64,000 nt of DNA from Arachnia propionica (GCF_037055325.1 NZ_CP146373.1:2170001-2234000); one strand, 5' to 3'; counted from the stretch's first letter, positions 1 to 10,300 are shown. Notes: generated by a model not told the origin, from the letters alone. Program-made: numbers and translations.

Positions 1-1494
<1,494 letters not shown>

Positions 1495-1506
1495 TCACGC
1501 CTCGAT

Positions 1507-1803
1507 TCAGCGGGAAACGACGGCGAGGATGTCGCGGGCGTTGAGCAGCAGGTACTCGGAGCCGTCGTACTTGACCTCGGTACCCCCGTACTTGCTGAAG
1601 ATGACGACATCGCCCTCGGCGACGTCAAGCGGGACGCGGTTGCCCTTGTCATCGATGCGGCCGGGGCCGGTGGCAACGACGCGGCCCTCCTGCGGCTTCT
1701 CCTTGGCGGTGTCAGGGATGACCAGCCCGGAAGCGGTGGTCTGCTCGGCCTCGAGCGGCTGGACGAGGACGCGGTCCTCGAGCGGCTTGATCGTGGTTGC
1801 CAC
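1507..1803 (-). CDS. groS: 10 kDa chaperonin GroES
   Basis: This is the co-chaperonin that caps the GroEL ring. It is 98 residues, the normal family length, starting [14 protein letters not shown] and ending with the typical DILAVV tail; the mobile loop that contacts GroEL lies at roughly residues 17-35. The start is GTG at 1803 with an AAAGGGG ribosome binding site about 8 nt upstream. It is the first gene of the groES-groEL operon. About 85-155 bp upstream lie two inverted repeats of the CIRCE type, so heat-shock control by the HrcA repressor is likely. No oddities were seen. Confidence 0.97.
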   Translation of the reverse strand: MATTIKPLEDRVLVQPLEAEQTTASGLVIPDTAKEKPQEGRVVATGPGRIDDKGNRVPLDVAEGDVVIFSKYGGTEVKYDGSEYLLLNARDILAVVSR

Positions 1804-1887
1804 GACAAACCCCTTTCTGTAGTTGTCCGGCGAGAGCCGGATTCAGTTCGGTGTCCGGTCCGGGCGTCGTCGCGGGTGCCACCCGGT

Positions 1888-1914
1888 TTGGCACCCGGGC
1901 CTACCGAGTGCCAG
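1888..1914 (-). promoter_or_regulatory. second, degenerate CIRCE-like HrcA operator
   Basis: The arms TTGGCACCC and GAGTGCCAG flank a 9-nt spacer, the same geometry as CIRCE (TTAGCACTC-N9-GAGTGCTAA), with two mismatches in each arm. Its centre is 45 bp from the better element. It lies in the groES leader, so a bound repressor could block early transcription. Confidence 0.6.
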
Positions 1915-1932
1915 AAAAAGGCTATACCCCCG

Positions 1933-1959
1933 TTAGCACTCAATCAAGCCGAGTGCCAA
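1933..1959 (-). promoter_or_regulatory. CIRCE element (HrcA operator) of groESL
   Basis: The left arm TTAGCACTC is a perfect match to the CIRCE consensus. It is followed by a 9-nt spacer and GAGTGCCAA, one mismatch from the consensus right arm. It lies about 130 bp upstream of the groES start. A TATAGC hexamer on the minus strand at 1921-1926 lies between the two CIRCE copies and may be the -10 box, but no well-spaced -35 is clear. Confidence 0.88.
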
Positions 1960-1981
1960 GAACGTGTCGGATCCGAACGAC

Positions 1982-2143
1982 TCACAGCGGGACCGCCTCG
2001 TCCAGCACCCGCTGCCTGAGGTCATGGCGCAGCATGCTCTCAGGCACCAGATCCACCTCAGCGTCTACGAGCTCGGAGATGCGCGCCTCCAGGCGCCCGA
2101 AAGCGAGAAGTCCCAGCGGCTGCTTCATCTCGAACAGCAGGTC
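1982..2143 (-). pseudogene. N-terminally truncated MNT-type nucleotidyltransferase remnant
   Basis: A short minus-strand frame reads DLLFEMKQPLGLLAF and ends RQRVLDEAVPL. This is the typical C-terminal half of small minimal-nucleotidyltransferase (MNT) proteins of MntA/HEPN toxin-antitoxin modules. The catalytic G-S-x9-D-x-D region is missing apart from a possible last Asp, because the frame runs directly into the end of the neighbouring methyltransferase gene. The only in-frame ATG is at 2128 and would give 48 residues without a catalytic centre. It looks like the leftover of a deletion that fused the back of an MNT gene to the THUMP-like gene. No HEPN partner is visible nearby. Confidence 0.55.
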
Positions 2144-3278
2144 AGCCCACCCGTTCGACCACGAAGGCCCTGGCCCCGGCGACGGTCCGGGCCAGCAGCA
2201 GGGTCGCGGCTCCGTCGCCCCTCGGTTTCAGCTGTTTCCGCAGAACGGCGGGATCGACGTCGATGGCGCGTCGTTTGATCTCCAGCCGTCCGATCCGATG
2301 CTGCTTGACCCACCGCCTGAGGGTGGCGGCGTCGTGGTCAAGCACGTCGATCACCTGGTAGGAGGTGACGAAGGGGCTGTCGACCGGGGAGCCGGAGGAG
2401 ACGTAGGCCACCCCGGGGGCCAGCAGCCACCCATCGGGCACGGAGTCGGCCACGAGACCGGCGCGGACGACCGCGTTGTCAGGTTCGTGGATGAACCTCC
2501 CGGGTGGGGCGACGGGCAGCGGGGCAGCACCCCCGGTCAGAACGTGAGGTTCGGGTTCCCCCCGGGGGAACACGACCGCCCGGGGGCCGGGATCCGAGGC
2601 ATTGCTCAGCATCAGCTCGACCACGTCACCCTTCACGGACACCCAGGCTGCCCCGACGCCTTCGGGGATGAGTTGTTTCGGCAGCCCAGGGCCGAGTTTG
2701 ACGAAAGCCACTCGTCTCCCCCGCAGGTGGTCCTCTACCAGCGACCAGGGTGGGGTGAGGTCAGCGGCGTCCCAGGTCCGGCCCCGCGCGGTACGGCGGG
2801 CCGGGTCGAGGAAGATCCCGCCCCACTCAGGAACCTGGACGTCCTCGGCGCGCCCCACGGTCACCTCTCCGCCCCCGACCAAAGCCAGGTTGGCCTGGGC
2901 AAAGGCGGCGGTCACAGGGTCCGATTCGACGGCATGAACGCCGAGGCCCGCCTCCGAGAGGGCCATCGCGTCGACCCCGATCCCACATCCCAGGTCCCAT
3001 ACCTCACTGACACCGGTATCGACGAACCGGGCGGCACGCCACCGGGCCACCACCCAGCGAGTCGCCTGTTCCAGCCCGTCGGGGGTGAAGAACATCCGCT
3101 CCGCCATCGGCAGTTTCCCCCGGGCCCGCCGCCTCAGGGCCACCTGGGTCAGAGCAGCAGCAGCCAGTTCCGACGGGAAACGCCGCCGCAGCCGCTCGGC
3201 TGCACCGAGTGAATCCGGATCGGCCTCTGCTGCCGCCATTTCCAGAGCCATGGCACCGTCATCGCTCAGAATGTCCAC
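2142..3278 (-). CDS. THUMP-like class I SAM-dependent methyltransferase
   Basis: This 378-residue protein resembles the actinobacterial THUMP-like methyltransferases. It has a helical N-terminal part, then a Rossmann-fold methyltransferase with the SAM-binding motif DLGCGIG at residues 95-101, an acidic post-motif (AVESDP), and a FLDPARR motif around residue 157 in the position of the catalytic D/N-PP-Y motif. The C-terminal 100 residues are the THUMP-like RNA-binding region, ending in the conserved LKPRGDG segment. An RNA substrate is likely, but it is not known from the sequence. It is read away from the S4-domain gene and toward groES, and its stop codon overlaps the nucleotidyltransferase remnant. 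The start ATG at 3278 has only a weak ribosome binding site. Confidence 0.82.
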   Translation of the reverse strand: MDILSDDGAMALEMAAAEADPDSLGAAERLRRRFPSELAAAALTQVALRRRARGKLPMAERMFFTPDGLEQATRWVVARWRAARFVDTGVSEVWDLGCGIGVDAMALSEAGLGVHAVESDPVTAAFAQANLALVGGGEVTVGRAEDVQVPEWGGIFLDPARRTARGRTWDAADLTPPWSLVEDHLRGRRVAFVKLGPGLPKQLIPEGVGAAWVSVKGDVVELMLSNASDPGPRAVVFPRGEPEPHVLTGGAAPLPVAPPGRFIHEPDNAVVRAGLVADSVPDGWLLAPGVAYVSSGSPVDSPFVTSYQVIDVLDHDAATLRRWVKQHRIGRLEIKRRAIDVDPAVLRKQLKPRGDGAATLLLARTVAGARAFVVERVG

Positions 3279-3370
3279 ACACGCAGCCTAGGGGTTCCGG
3301 TTGAGCCGACCGAGCCGAAACCACTCGGGTCGTGGAAGACCTGGCGGCAGGCACTCATCCGCGATTCTTC

Positions 3371-3376
3371 TAGAAT
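3371..3376 (+). promoter_or_regulatory. -10 box (TAGAAT) for a leaderless S4-protein mRNA
   Basis: TAGAAT ends 6 nt before the ATG at 3383, so transcription would begin at or next to the start codon. There is no Shine-Dalgarno sequence in the gap. Leaderless mRNAs are common in actinobacteria. No convincing -35 box was seen. Confidence 0.5.
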
Positions 3377-3382
3377 TCCTGC

Positions 3383-3742
3383 ATGACCCGAATCGACGTG
3401 TGGCTGTGGAGCGTCAAACTTTTCAAGACCCGTTCACTGGCGACGAAAGCCGTCACCGGAGGGCACATCCGGCTCAACGGCGACCCTGTCAAACCGGCAC
3501 ACACGATCAGGCCCGGGGATCGCGTCACCGTCAAGGAGCCCGGCTGGACGCGGGAATTCGAGGTGGTGGAACTGCTGAGCAAGCGGGTCGGAGCACCCAT
3601 CGCCCGGAAGGCGTACGTGGACCATTCCCCCGAACGTCCCGCGTTCCTCAACGTGCCGGTTGGCAAACGCGATCGCGGCGCAGGGCGCCCGACGAAAAAG
3701 GACCGCAGAGCCATCGACAAGCTGATGGGATCAGGGGATTGA
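3383..3742 (+). CDS. S4-domain RNA-binding protein (Hsp15/RqcH-partner-like)
   Basis: This small basic protein (119 residues) has an N-terminal S4 RNA-binding domain: RIDVWLWSVKLFKTRS through the loop GGHIRLNGDPVKP and PGDRVTV, residues 3-55. A basic tail, KRDRGAGRPTKKDRRAIDK, follows. This layout matches bacterial Hsp15 (HslR), which binds stalled 50S subunits carrying peptidyl-tRNA, and the wider RqcP/Hsp15 family. The role in ribosome recycling is inferred from the family only. It is transcribed alone, divergently from the methyltransferase gene, and probably from a leaderless transcript. Confidence 0.85.
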   Translation: MTRIDVWLWSVKLFKTRSLATKAVTGGHIRLNGDPVKPAHTIRPGDRVTVKEPGWTREFEVVELLSKRVGAPIARKAYVDHSPERPAFLNVPVGKRDRGAGRPTKKDRRAIDKLMGSGD

Positions 3743-3779
3743 AAACTCCCTCGAGTCGACCAGCTCGCGCCGAGGACCT

Positions 3780-5540
3780 CTACTGATCCAGTTCGCGGGT
3801 GTCGAGTTCCACGACTTCGTCACCCAACGCCGCCAGCAGGCGGTGGCGCTCCTCACGCCGTTCGCGCTGCTCGATGGGATTCGGGACGGGGGCAGCCGCC
3901 AGGAGCCGTTTGGTGTATTCCTCCTGCGGATCGAGTAGCACCTGCGCACGATCCCCCTTCTCGACGATCTTGCCGTGCTGCATCACGACGACACGATGGG
4001 CGAGGGAGTCGATGACGGCCAGGTCATGGCTGATGAACAGGCAGGCGAAGCCGAAATCGCGTTGCAGGTCGGTCAGCATTCCCAGCACCTGGGCCTGCAC
4101 CGACACGTCGAGGGCCGATGTGGGCTCGTCGGCAATCAGCAGGTCCGGGCTCAGCGAGAGCGCGCGTGCGATCGAGACACGCTGCCGCTGTCCACCGGAG
4201 AGTTCGTGCGGATAACGGTTGAAGGCGCTCCTCGGAAGCTCGACGGCCTCCAGCAGCTCGTAGACCCGTTTCTGCCGCGATGCCTTGTCCCCGACCTTGT
4301 GCACCTCCAGTGGTTCGGAGATCACGTCGCCAATGGGAAGGCGCGGGTTAAGGGATGCGGCAGGGTCCTGGAAGATCACCCCGATGCGGCGCCGCAGCTC
4401 CTTCAGGTTTCGGCCCTGTGGGCCCTTCTTCGAGCCGGCTCCCCGGACCAGTTCCTGGCCGAGGACCTTCACGTCGCCCCCGGCGGCTGGGATCAGTCCC
4501 AACAGCGCCCTGCCAATGGTGGATTTACCGGAACCCGACTCCCCCACCAGGCCGACGATCTCACCGCGTTTCACGTCAAAGGTGACGCCGTCGACCGCAC
4601 GGAACGGTCTTTTTCCGGTGCGTTTGTACTCCACGACCAGTTCGTTGACCTCGAGGGCCGATGTGGCGTTCTCGGCGACATCGGACGGTACGGAACCGAA
4701 CTGGCCATGCCCTGCCCCCAGGTGCGGAACCGCGTCCAGGAGTTTTTTGGTGTAGGGGTGCTGCGGGTTGAGGAGGACCTCCTCCGCCGTACCGCGTTCG
4801 ACGATGTTGCCCTTGAACATCACTGCGACCCGATCGGCCATGTCCGCCACGACGCCCATGTTGTGGGTGATGAGCAGGATTCCGGTGTTCAGTTTCTCCT
4901 TCAGCGACCTCAGCAGGTCGAGGATGTCGGCCTGCACGGTCACGTCGAGGGCCGTGGTGGGCTCGTCGGCAATGATCACCTCGGGGTCGCAGGCAAGGGC
5001 CATGGCGATCACCACACGTTGCCGCATACCACCCGACAGCTCGTGGGGGTACTGCTTGACGCGCCGCTCCGCATTCGGGATACCGACGGCTTTGAGCAGG
5101 TCGATCGCCTTCTGCCAGGCGACCTCACCGTGTGCAACGTTGTGCACCTCCATCGACTCGGTGAGTTGCTCGCCGATCTTGATGACCGGGTTCAGGGCGG
5201 TCATCGGCTCCTGGAAAACCATGGCAACACGATTGCCACGCAGACCGCGCATTTCACGCGAGCTGAGGCTCCCCACTGTCTTGTCCGCAACCATCGTGTC
5301 ACCGGTAATGCGTGCGGTCCTGGGAAGCAGACCGAGGGCCGTGGTGGCTGTCACCGACTTGCCCGAACCCGATTCGCCGACCAAGGCCACCACTTCGCCG
5401 GGCTTGACCGCGAGGCTGACGCCCTTGACGGCTTGAACCCGCCCGAACTCGGTACGGAAGCTGACATCCAGTTCCCTGAACTGGAGCACCGGCTCGAGTT
5501 CTTCGGAGGACGGAGTGGTCTCGTTGACTTCAGTGCTCAT
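3780..5540 (-). CDS. oligopeptide ABC transporter, fused double ATPase (OppD-OppF)
   Basis: This 586-residue protein has two complete ABC ATPase domains in tandem. Domain 1 has Walker A GESGSGKS at residues 55-62 and signature LSGGMRQRV; domain 2 has Walker A GESGSGKS near residue 350 and signature LSGGQRQRV. Each ends with the oligopeptide-type extension (NPQHPYTKKLL and DPQEEYTKRLL). It powers uptake through the two permeases encoded just upstream. The start at 5540 (MSTEVNE) is chosen because GGGGAAAG sits 6 nt before it and it follows the oppC stop by 10 nt; a longer reading to 5621 would run into oppC. It is the last gene of the opp operon. Confidence 0.93.
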   Translation of the reverse strand: MSTEVNETTPSSEELEPVLQFRELDVSFRTEFGRVQAVKGVSLAVKPGEVVALVGESGSGKSVTATTALGLLPRTARITGDTMVADKTVGSLSSREMRGLRGNRVAMVFQEPMTALNPVIKIGEQLTESMEVHNVAHGEVAWQKAIDLLKAVGIPNAERRVKQYPHELSGGMRQRVVIAMALACDPEVIIADEPTTALDVTVQADILDLLRSLKEKLNTGILLITHNMGVVADMADRVAVMFKGNIVERGTAEEVLLNPQHPYTKKLLDAVPHLGAGHGQFGSVPSDVAENATSALEVNELVVEYKRTGKRPFRAVDGVTFDVKRGEIVGLVGESGSGKSTIGRALLGLIPAAGGDVKVLGQELVRGAGSKKGPQGRNLKELRRRIGVIFQDPAASLNPRLPIGDVISEPLEVHKVGDKASRQKRVYELLEAVELPRSAFNRYPHELSGGQRQRVSIARALSLSPDLLIADEPTSALDVSVQAQVLGMLTDLQRDFGFACLFISHDLAVIDSLAHRVVVMQHGKIVEKGDRAQVLLDPQEEYTKRLLAAAPVPNPIEQRERREERHRLLAALGDEVVELDTRELDQ

Positions 5541-5550
5541 TTCTTTCCCC

Positions 5551-6615
5551 TCAGTCCATCTGCTGCCGCGGGTCGAAGGCATCGCGCAGGCCATCGCCAA
5601 TGAAGTTGACGCACAGCGCAATGACCAGGATGAACAGGCCCGGCCACCAGAACAGCCACGGTCGAGTGCCCATGGCAGCCTGGTTCTCGGAAATCAACAG
5701 ACCCAGCGAGGTCTCGGGAGACCTGACTCCGAATCCCAGGTAGGACAGCGCCGTCTCCAACAGAATGGCCGAAGCAATCAGCAGGGTCGAGTTCACCACG
5801 ATGGTGCCGATGCAGTTCGGCAGGATGTGCCGGAAGATGATGCGCCAATCCGATGTACCGATGGCCTTGGCCGCATGCACGAACTCACGTTCCCGCAACG
5901 AGAGCACCTCGCCACGCACCAGGCGTGCCATCCCGGTCCACACCACGAGCCCCAGCACTCCGGCCAGGATGTAGATGTTCGCACCGTCGACCATGCGCCC
6001 CAACACAGCGGCCAATACAAGCAGTGGGATGATGATCACGAGGTCGGTGGCCCGCATGAGGACTGATTCGACACGCCCACGGAAGTAGCCGGCAGCGGAG
6101 CCGACGACGGTTCCGATCGCGGTCGCGATGAAACCGACGACGAAGGCGATGATCACAGACTTCTGGGTGCCCTGCATCACCAGGGCGAAGTAGTCCTTGC
6201 CAATGGTGTTCTGCCCGAAGGGGTTCTCCCCGAGGGAGAAGGGCCACAGCTGGAAGGTAGGGGCACCGTTCGCTTTGGCCAGCGGGTACAGGTCGACGTG
6301 GTTTTTCGGCCACCAGAGGCTGGAGGAGAACGCGAGCACAATGACCAGGAGAAGGATGATACTCGCCGCCATCGCTCCCTTGTGGTGGAGGAAACGGCGA
6401 CGCACCAGGGCACCCTGGGAGTAGGAGTTGTGTCCCGCCTCGTCGATCGTCTCTTCCAGTTCGTATTCTCCCGGATCCGGATTCACCTGATCGGGCTCGC
6501 TGGTTTCAGGGACGCCTTGCCCCTGCTCCGAGGTGGCCTGCTTTGCGTCTTTCTGTTCCGGCTGTTCCGGTTTGTTCTGCTCGGACATCTTTTCCTCGGG
6601 TTCTGTGGGGCTCAT
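5551..6615 (-). CDS. oligopeptide ABC transporter permease (OppC-like)
   Basis: This is an inner-membrane permease of the binding-protein-dependent family. A charged, disordered N-terminal extension of about 75 residues, rich in Glu, Gln and Pro, precedes TM1. The EAA loop that docks the ATPase reads AKAIGTSDWRIIFRHILPN. The ATG at 6615 overlaps the oppB stop (ATGA), giving 354 residues. A second ATG at 6588 (MSEQNKPEQ) with a GAGGAAA site in front is also possible. Its place between oppB and the fused oppDF makes it the second half of the channel. Confidence 0.9.
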   Translation of the reverse strand: MSPTEPEEKMSEQNKPEQPEQKDAKQATSEQGQGVPETSEPDQVNPDPGEYELEETIDEAGHNSYSQGALVRRRFLHHKGAMAASIILLLVIVLAFSSSLWWPKNHVDLYPLAKANGAPTFQLWPFSLGENPFGQNTIGKDYFALVMQGTQKSVIIAFVVGFIATAIGTVVGSAAGYFRGRVESVLMRATDLVIIIPLLVLAAVLGRMVDGANIYILAGVLGLVVWTGMARLVRGEVLSLREREFVHAAKAIGTSDWRIIFRHILPNCIGTIVVNSTLLIASAILLETALSYLGFGVRSPETSLGLLISENQAAMGTRPWLFWWPGLFILVIALCVNFIGDGLRDAFDPRQQMD

Positions 6616-8132
6616 CGGGAGATCCTCGGGTCGAGGAAGGCGTAGGCGATGTCGGCCACCATGTTCATGACGACGGCGGCGGTACCTGTCACTAGAAAGA
6701 AGCCCATGATCCGGTTGGGGTCGGCGGCCAGCAGTCCCTCCTTGAAGAGCATGCCCATGCCCTGCCAGCCAAAGACGGTCTCGGTGATAACCGCGCCACC
6801 GACGAGACCGGCGAAGTCGAATGCCACGATCGTGGCGAGCGGGATCAGGGCGTTGCGCAACGCGTGACGGGTGATGACCTTGCGCTCGGAAACACCCTTG
6901 GAACGGGCTGTGCGAATGTAGTCCTGGTTCAGGACCTCCAGCATGGAAGCTCGTGTATACCGGGTGTAGGAGGCAATCGAGATCAGGGTCAGCGCCATCG
7001 TCGGGAGCAGTATGTGGGTGAGGCCATCGATGGTGTATCCCCACCAGTTGGTGTCCAGGTTCGGTGTGGACGCTCCGATGGTGGGGATGGGGTGATCGAC
7101 GTCCTTCAGATAGGCGGCCCAGTTGCTCAACAGCAGATCGACCATCGCAGTCAGAGAGGCCAGCAGCGAGGTGATCACCGAGGCGAAGGTCGCCTGACGC
7201 TTGGAGAACCCGCCCAGCAGCTGCCCCGCAGCGATGCCGACCACGATGGCGGCTGCCAGCAGACCGAGCAGCAGCGGCACGGAGGGATTCGTCATCAACT
7301 CCCCACGCAGAGTGACATAGCCGATGATCCCCCCAAAGACCGTTGCCCCCACTGCGTTGCGCACCTTCTTGTTCTCAAAACCACTGGTGAGCACGACCAT
7401 CAGGGCACCGATGCCAATCACCACCAGGATGTACATGGGGATCCCGAAGACGGGTTTACGGAGCCAGCGCACGGCGTCGAAGTAGACCATGATCCCGGCA
7501 AAACTCACGGCCAGGGACCCGAAGGTGATCAGGCGCCGCTTCCACGAACCGCCGACGATCGCTGCAACGATGAAGGCGAGTACCACAGATGTCACCGCTA
7601 TCGTCAAGGGCGTGAAACGCGCCTTCTCTATCCAGTTGTTGAACTCGATGGCCGCGTACTGCTTCAGCAGCACCGCAAACCAGAACACCGGGAGCGAGAA
7701 GAACACGAAAGCCATCAAAGTGATGGCATAGTCGAATCCGCTGTACTGCCTGATGGCGGTCAGGATGCCCAGAATGACACCCGTGACAATGGCCAGGCAG
7801 ACCGCGAAAATCACCAGCCTGACCGAGACCGAGGCCGCCGAGGAGAGCAGGACGGTAACAGGCTGACCGCTGCTGGCAGTACCCAGGTCACACTGGCCGT
7901 ACAGACACTTCGCCGCGCCTCCGAGCCACTCCAAGTACCGCTCATACCAAGGCTTGTCGAGCCCCATGAAAGCGATCCGCTGCTTCATCAGGTTATCCCT
8001 GTTGGGCGAGTTCGATTCGCGTAGATCCGCCAGCGGATCACCTGCGTTGATGGCCAGGACAAACATCAGCAGAGAGCCCAGCAGGAGGACCACCACAGAG
8101 ATCCCCAAGCGTTTGGCAATGTACTTGATCAC
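6612..8132 (-). CDS. oligopeptide ABC transporter permease (OppB-like, enlarged)
   Basis: This is the permease partner of OppC. The family hallmarks are present: the N-terminal MIKYIAKRLGISVVVLLLGS membrane segment and the C-terminal EAA loop ARSKGVSERKVITRHALRN. At 506 residues it is about 190 longer than typical OppB/DppB. The extra part, roughly residues 170-355, is a run of five or six hydrophobic helices inserted between the second or third and the next canonical membrane segments. Upstream by about 200 bp is the binding-protein gene. The start codon at 8132 has a weak GGAAT-like site. Confidence 0.9.
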   Translation of the reverse strand: MIKYIAKRLGISVVVLLLGSLLMFVLAINAGDPLADLRESNSPNRDNLMKQRIAFMGLDKPWYERYLEWLGGAAKCLYGQCDLGTASSGQPVTVLLSSAASVSVRLVIFAVCLAIVTGVILGILTAIRQYSGFDYAITLMAFVFFSLPVFWFAVLLKQYAAIEFNNWIEKARFTPLTIAVTSVVLAFIVAAIVGGSWKRRLITFGSLAVSFAGIMVYFDAVRWLRKPVFGIPMYILVVIGIGALMVVLTSGFENKKVRNAVGATVFGGIIGYVTLRGELMTNPSVPLLLGLLAAAIVVGIAAGQLLGGFSKRQATFASVITSLLASLTAMVDLLLSNWAAYLKDVDHPIPTIGASTPNLDTNWWGYTIDGLTHILLPTMALTLISIASYTRYTRASMLEVLNQDYIRTARSKGVSERKVITRHALRNALIPLATIVAFDFAGLVGGAVITETVFGWQGMGMLFKEGLLAADPNRIMGFFLVTGTAAVVMNMVADIAYAFLDPRISR

Positions 8133-8262
8133 GAGAGTTCCTATTCCAGGAGGCTGTCAGGCCAACGCCTGGCTGACCCATAGCGCCCGATGATAGAGCA
8201 CTTCCGGGCAACAATGTGCCGGCCACCTTTCATCTTTGAGACGAGCAGTCCCTTGGGAACAG

Positions 8263-8302
8263 TTCGTGGGGGCGAGCCTCCGACACGGCCCACCCCCACG
8301 AA
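8263..8302 (-). terminator. intercistronic hairpin between oppA and oppB
   Basis: Arms TTCGTGGGGG and CCCCCACGAA form a perfect 10-bp stem with a 20-nt loop, about 28 nt after the oppA stop. There is no U-run after it on the minus strand. It is therefore better read as an mRNA-stabilising or attenuating hairpin that would leave binding protein in excess over permease. Confidence 0.55.
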
Positions 8303-8329
8303 AGAGTTCAGTTCAGATCAGGTCAGATG

Positions 8330-10147
8330 TCACTTCACCCGCCATTGGTAGGCGTTCCAGGACACCGTGACCTGGGTGGCCGTGGGGCGGACGTTCTTGA
8401 CCTTGCTCTTCCACGCGACCACGGCTGGGTGGGCGTAAAGCGGGATGTTGAACAGCGTATCCCAGGCCTGTTTCTCGATGACCTTGAGCTGCTCGACCTG
8501 CTCCCCCCGGTCAAGGGTGTTGGTCACCTTGTCCCACGCCTCGTCCACCACCGGGTTGGAGTACTTGCCGTAGTTCTGCTGCCTCCCGCTACTCATGATG
8601 TTCTGTCCGGTTGCGATCTGACCGGCGCTCGACCATGCGTACAAGGCCACCTCGTAGTCGCCATTTTTGAGGTCTTTCGCGAAGAAATCCTCCTTCGCTG
8701 TATCCTCCACATTGAAGCCGGCGTCCTTGCAGGAGGACTGGATGGCCTGGACGGTTTCCGTGCGCCGCTGGTTGCCGGCCTTGTATCCGAGCCGAACTTT
8801 GACGGGAGTCTGAACGCCGCTTTCTGCCACCAGCTGCTTGGCCTTCTCGATATCGACCGTGTCGTAGCGACCGTCGTAGGAAGCGGACGTGAGCGTCTCG
8901 TAATCGGCATCGCCTGGGAACGCCTCCCGGACGTTCATCACCGTCGCATTGGGATCAATCGGTTTGATGATGTTGTCGACGATGGTCTGGCGAGGAATGC
9001 AGTAGGCGAAGGCCTCGCGCAGCTTCTGCCCGCCCTGGGAGTCGGAGAACACGCTCTTATCAAGGAAGTTGAAGTCCAAGTGCTCGTAGGTTCGTTCCGG
9101 GTAGGTGGCCACGTTAACGGAGGACCCGATGCTGTTCAGGGTATTGACAGTGTCGACCGTGGCATGCGGGCGGATCACGTCCAGGTCACCGTTCTGCAGC
9201 GACTGCGCCATCTGGTTGTCGTCCACGTAGGAGAACACGAGGTTCTTCGTCCCTGCTGGGGTTCCCCAGTAGTTCGGGTTCGCCTCCAGGGTGACGTTGT
9301 TGTCCTTCCACGCTTTGATCTGGTAGCGGTTCGAGGACGGGATCACGTCGGGTTCCGGCAACTCACCTGGGTTGAAGATCCATTTCTTGTTCCAGAATTC
9401 CGCGACCTTCCTGACGGTTTCCCCATCGCGGTTCTGGATCGCCTGGGCCAGCTGATCAGGGGTCAGACCGGACTTCGTGGCGACCACGTGGGCCGGGAGC
9501 GGGGGATCCACCATGATTTTGTAGTCCGGGTATGCGCCCTTGAATTTCATGGTGAAGGTCTTGCCGTTGATCTCACCCTGCGGCCCCTCCGGGACTTGTT
9601 CTGGCCACATCGTGGAGACGTGGTCGAAGACCGCTTCAGCTCCCTCAACCGTTCCGCTGATCAGACCCGGCGCCACGAACTCGGGATTCTGGGAGGCCCA
9701 GCCCAGCAGAAAGTCGTTAATGGTGATCGGGGTGCCATCCGACCACTTCGCTTTGTCCGAGATGGTGTACTTCATCTCGAGGGGATCCTGGCTGAGCACC
9801 TCGAAGGAACCGAATTCCTTATCCTCGCAGATGGTGCCATCGGTTCCGAAATACACGAAATTACTCAGCACCTGGTCCATGACCACTGAGTTGTAGACCG
9901 AGTTCGTACGCGATGTCAGAGTGTTGTAGCCATCCCACTTGCCGGGTCCGGGGCTGTAGACCACCTGACCATCGGCAGTCTCCTTGATGCCCGCGTCCCG
10001 GGCGCATGGATTGTCGCCTCCGATGGCGGTCTCGGAGGCTGCCGGCTTGGCTTCGCCCTCGGCTTCCTCACCACTGGTACATCCGCTGAGCAGCAGTGCT
10101 CCGCTCACCAGCACAGCCAGGGCAGCATTGGTTCCCCTGAACTTCAT
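8330..10147 (-). CDS. oligopeptide-binding lipoprotein (SBP family 5)
   Basis: This 605-residue protein is the extracellular peptide receptor of the opp system. A lipoprotein signal peptide is clear: a basic start (MKFRGT), a hydrophobic stretch and a lipobox ending at Cys23 (LLLSGC). A low-complexity Glu/Ala linker follows, then a family 5 solute-binding fold. The start at 10147 is preceded by AAGGAGA at good spacing; a longer frame to 10201 lacks this. It is the first gene of the opp operon, followed by a strong hairpin and then oppB. A perfect inverted repeat sits about 120 bp upstream. The peptide specificity cannot be read from the sequence. Confidence 0.92.
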   Translation of the reverse strand: MKFRGTNAALAVLVSGALLLSGCTSGEEAEGEAKPAASETAIGGDNPCARDAGIKETADGQVVYSPGPGKWDGYNTLTSRTNSVYNSVVMDQVLSNFVYFGTDGTICEDKEFGSFEVLSQDPLEMKYTISDKAKWSDGTPITINDFLLGWASQNPEFVAPGLISGTVEGAEAVFDHVSTMWPEQVPEGPQGEINGKTFTMKFKGAYPDYKIMVDPPLPAHVVATKSGLTPDQLAQAIQNRDGETVRKVAEFWNKKWIFNPGELPEPDVIPSSNRYQIKAWKDNNVTLEANPNYWGTPAGTKNLVFSYVDDNQMAQSLQNGDLDVIRPHATVDTVNTLNSIGSSVNVATYPERTYEHLDFNFLDKSVFSDSQGGQKLREAFAYCIPRQTIVDNIIKPIDPNATVMNVREAFPGDADYETLTSASYDGRYDTVDIEKAKQLVAESGVQTPVKVRLGYKAGNQRRTETVQAIQSSCKDAGFNVEDTAKEDFFAKDLKNGDYEVALYAWSSAGQIATGQNIMSSGRQQNYGKYSNPVVDEAWDKVTNTLDRGEQVEQLKVIEKQAWDTLFNIPLYAHPAVVAWKSKVKNVRPTATQVTVSWNAYQWRVK

Positions 10148-10263
10148 GTTTTCTCCTTGTCGTGAGCCGACATGCGGTCCCACAATGGGACCGGTTGGCA
10201 TCGGACCCTAGTGGTAGTCGAAGTCTTCACGCACCCCGAGGGTCAGTTGTGAGACATATTGTT

Positions 10264-10278
10264 ACGTATCTGATACGT
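10264..10278. promoter_or_regulatory. 15-bp inverted repeat upstream of the opp operon (operator-like)
   Basis: ACGTATC-T-GATACGT is a perfect palindrome with one central base, in the 153-bp gap between tsaD and the oppA start. The size and symmetry fit a GntR- or TetR-type operator. No regulator gene lies next to it, so the binding protein is unknown. Confidence 0.4.
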
Positions 10279-10300
10279 GAGACCCCTTATCAGACCACAG

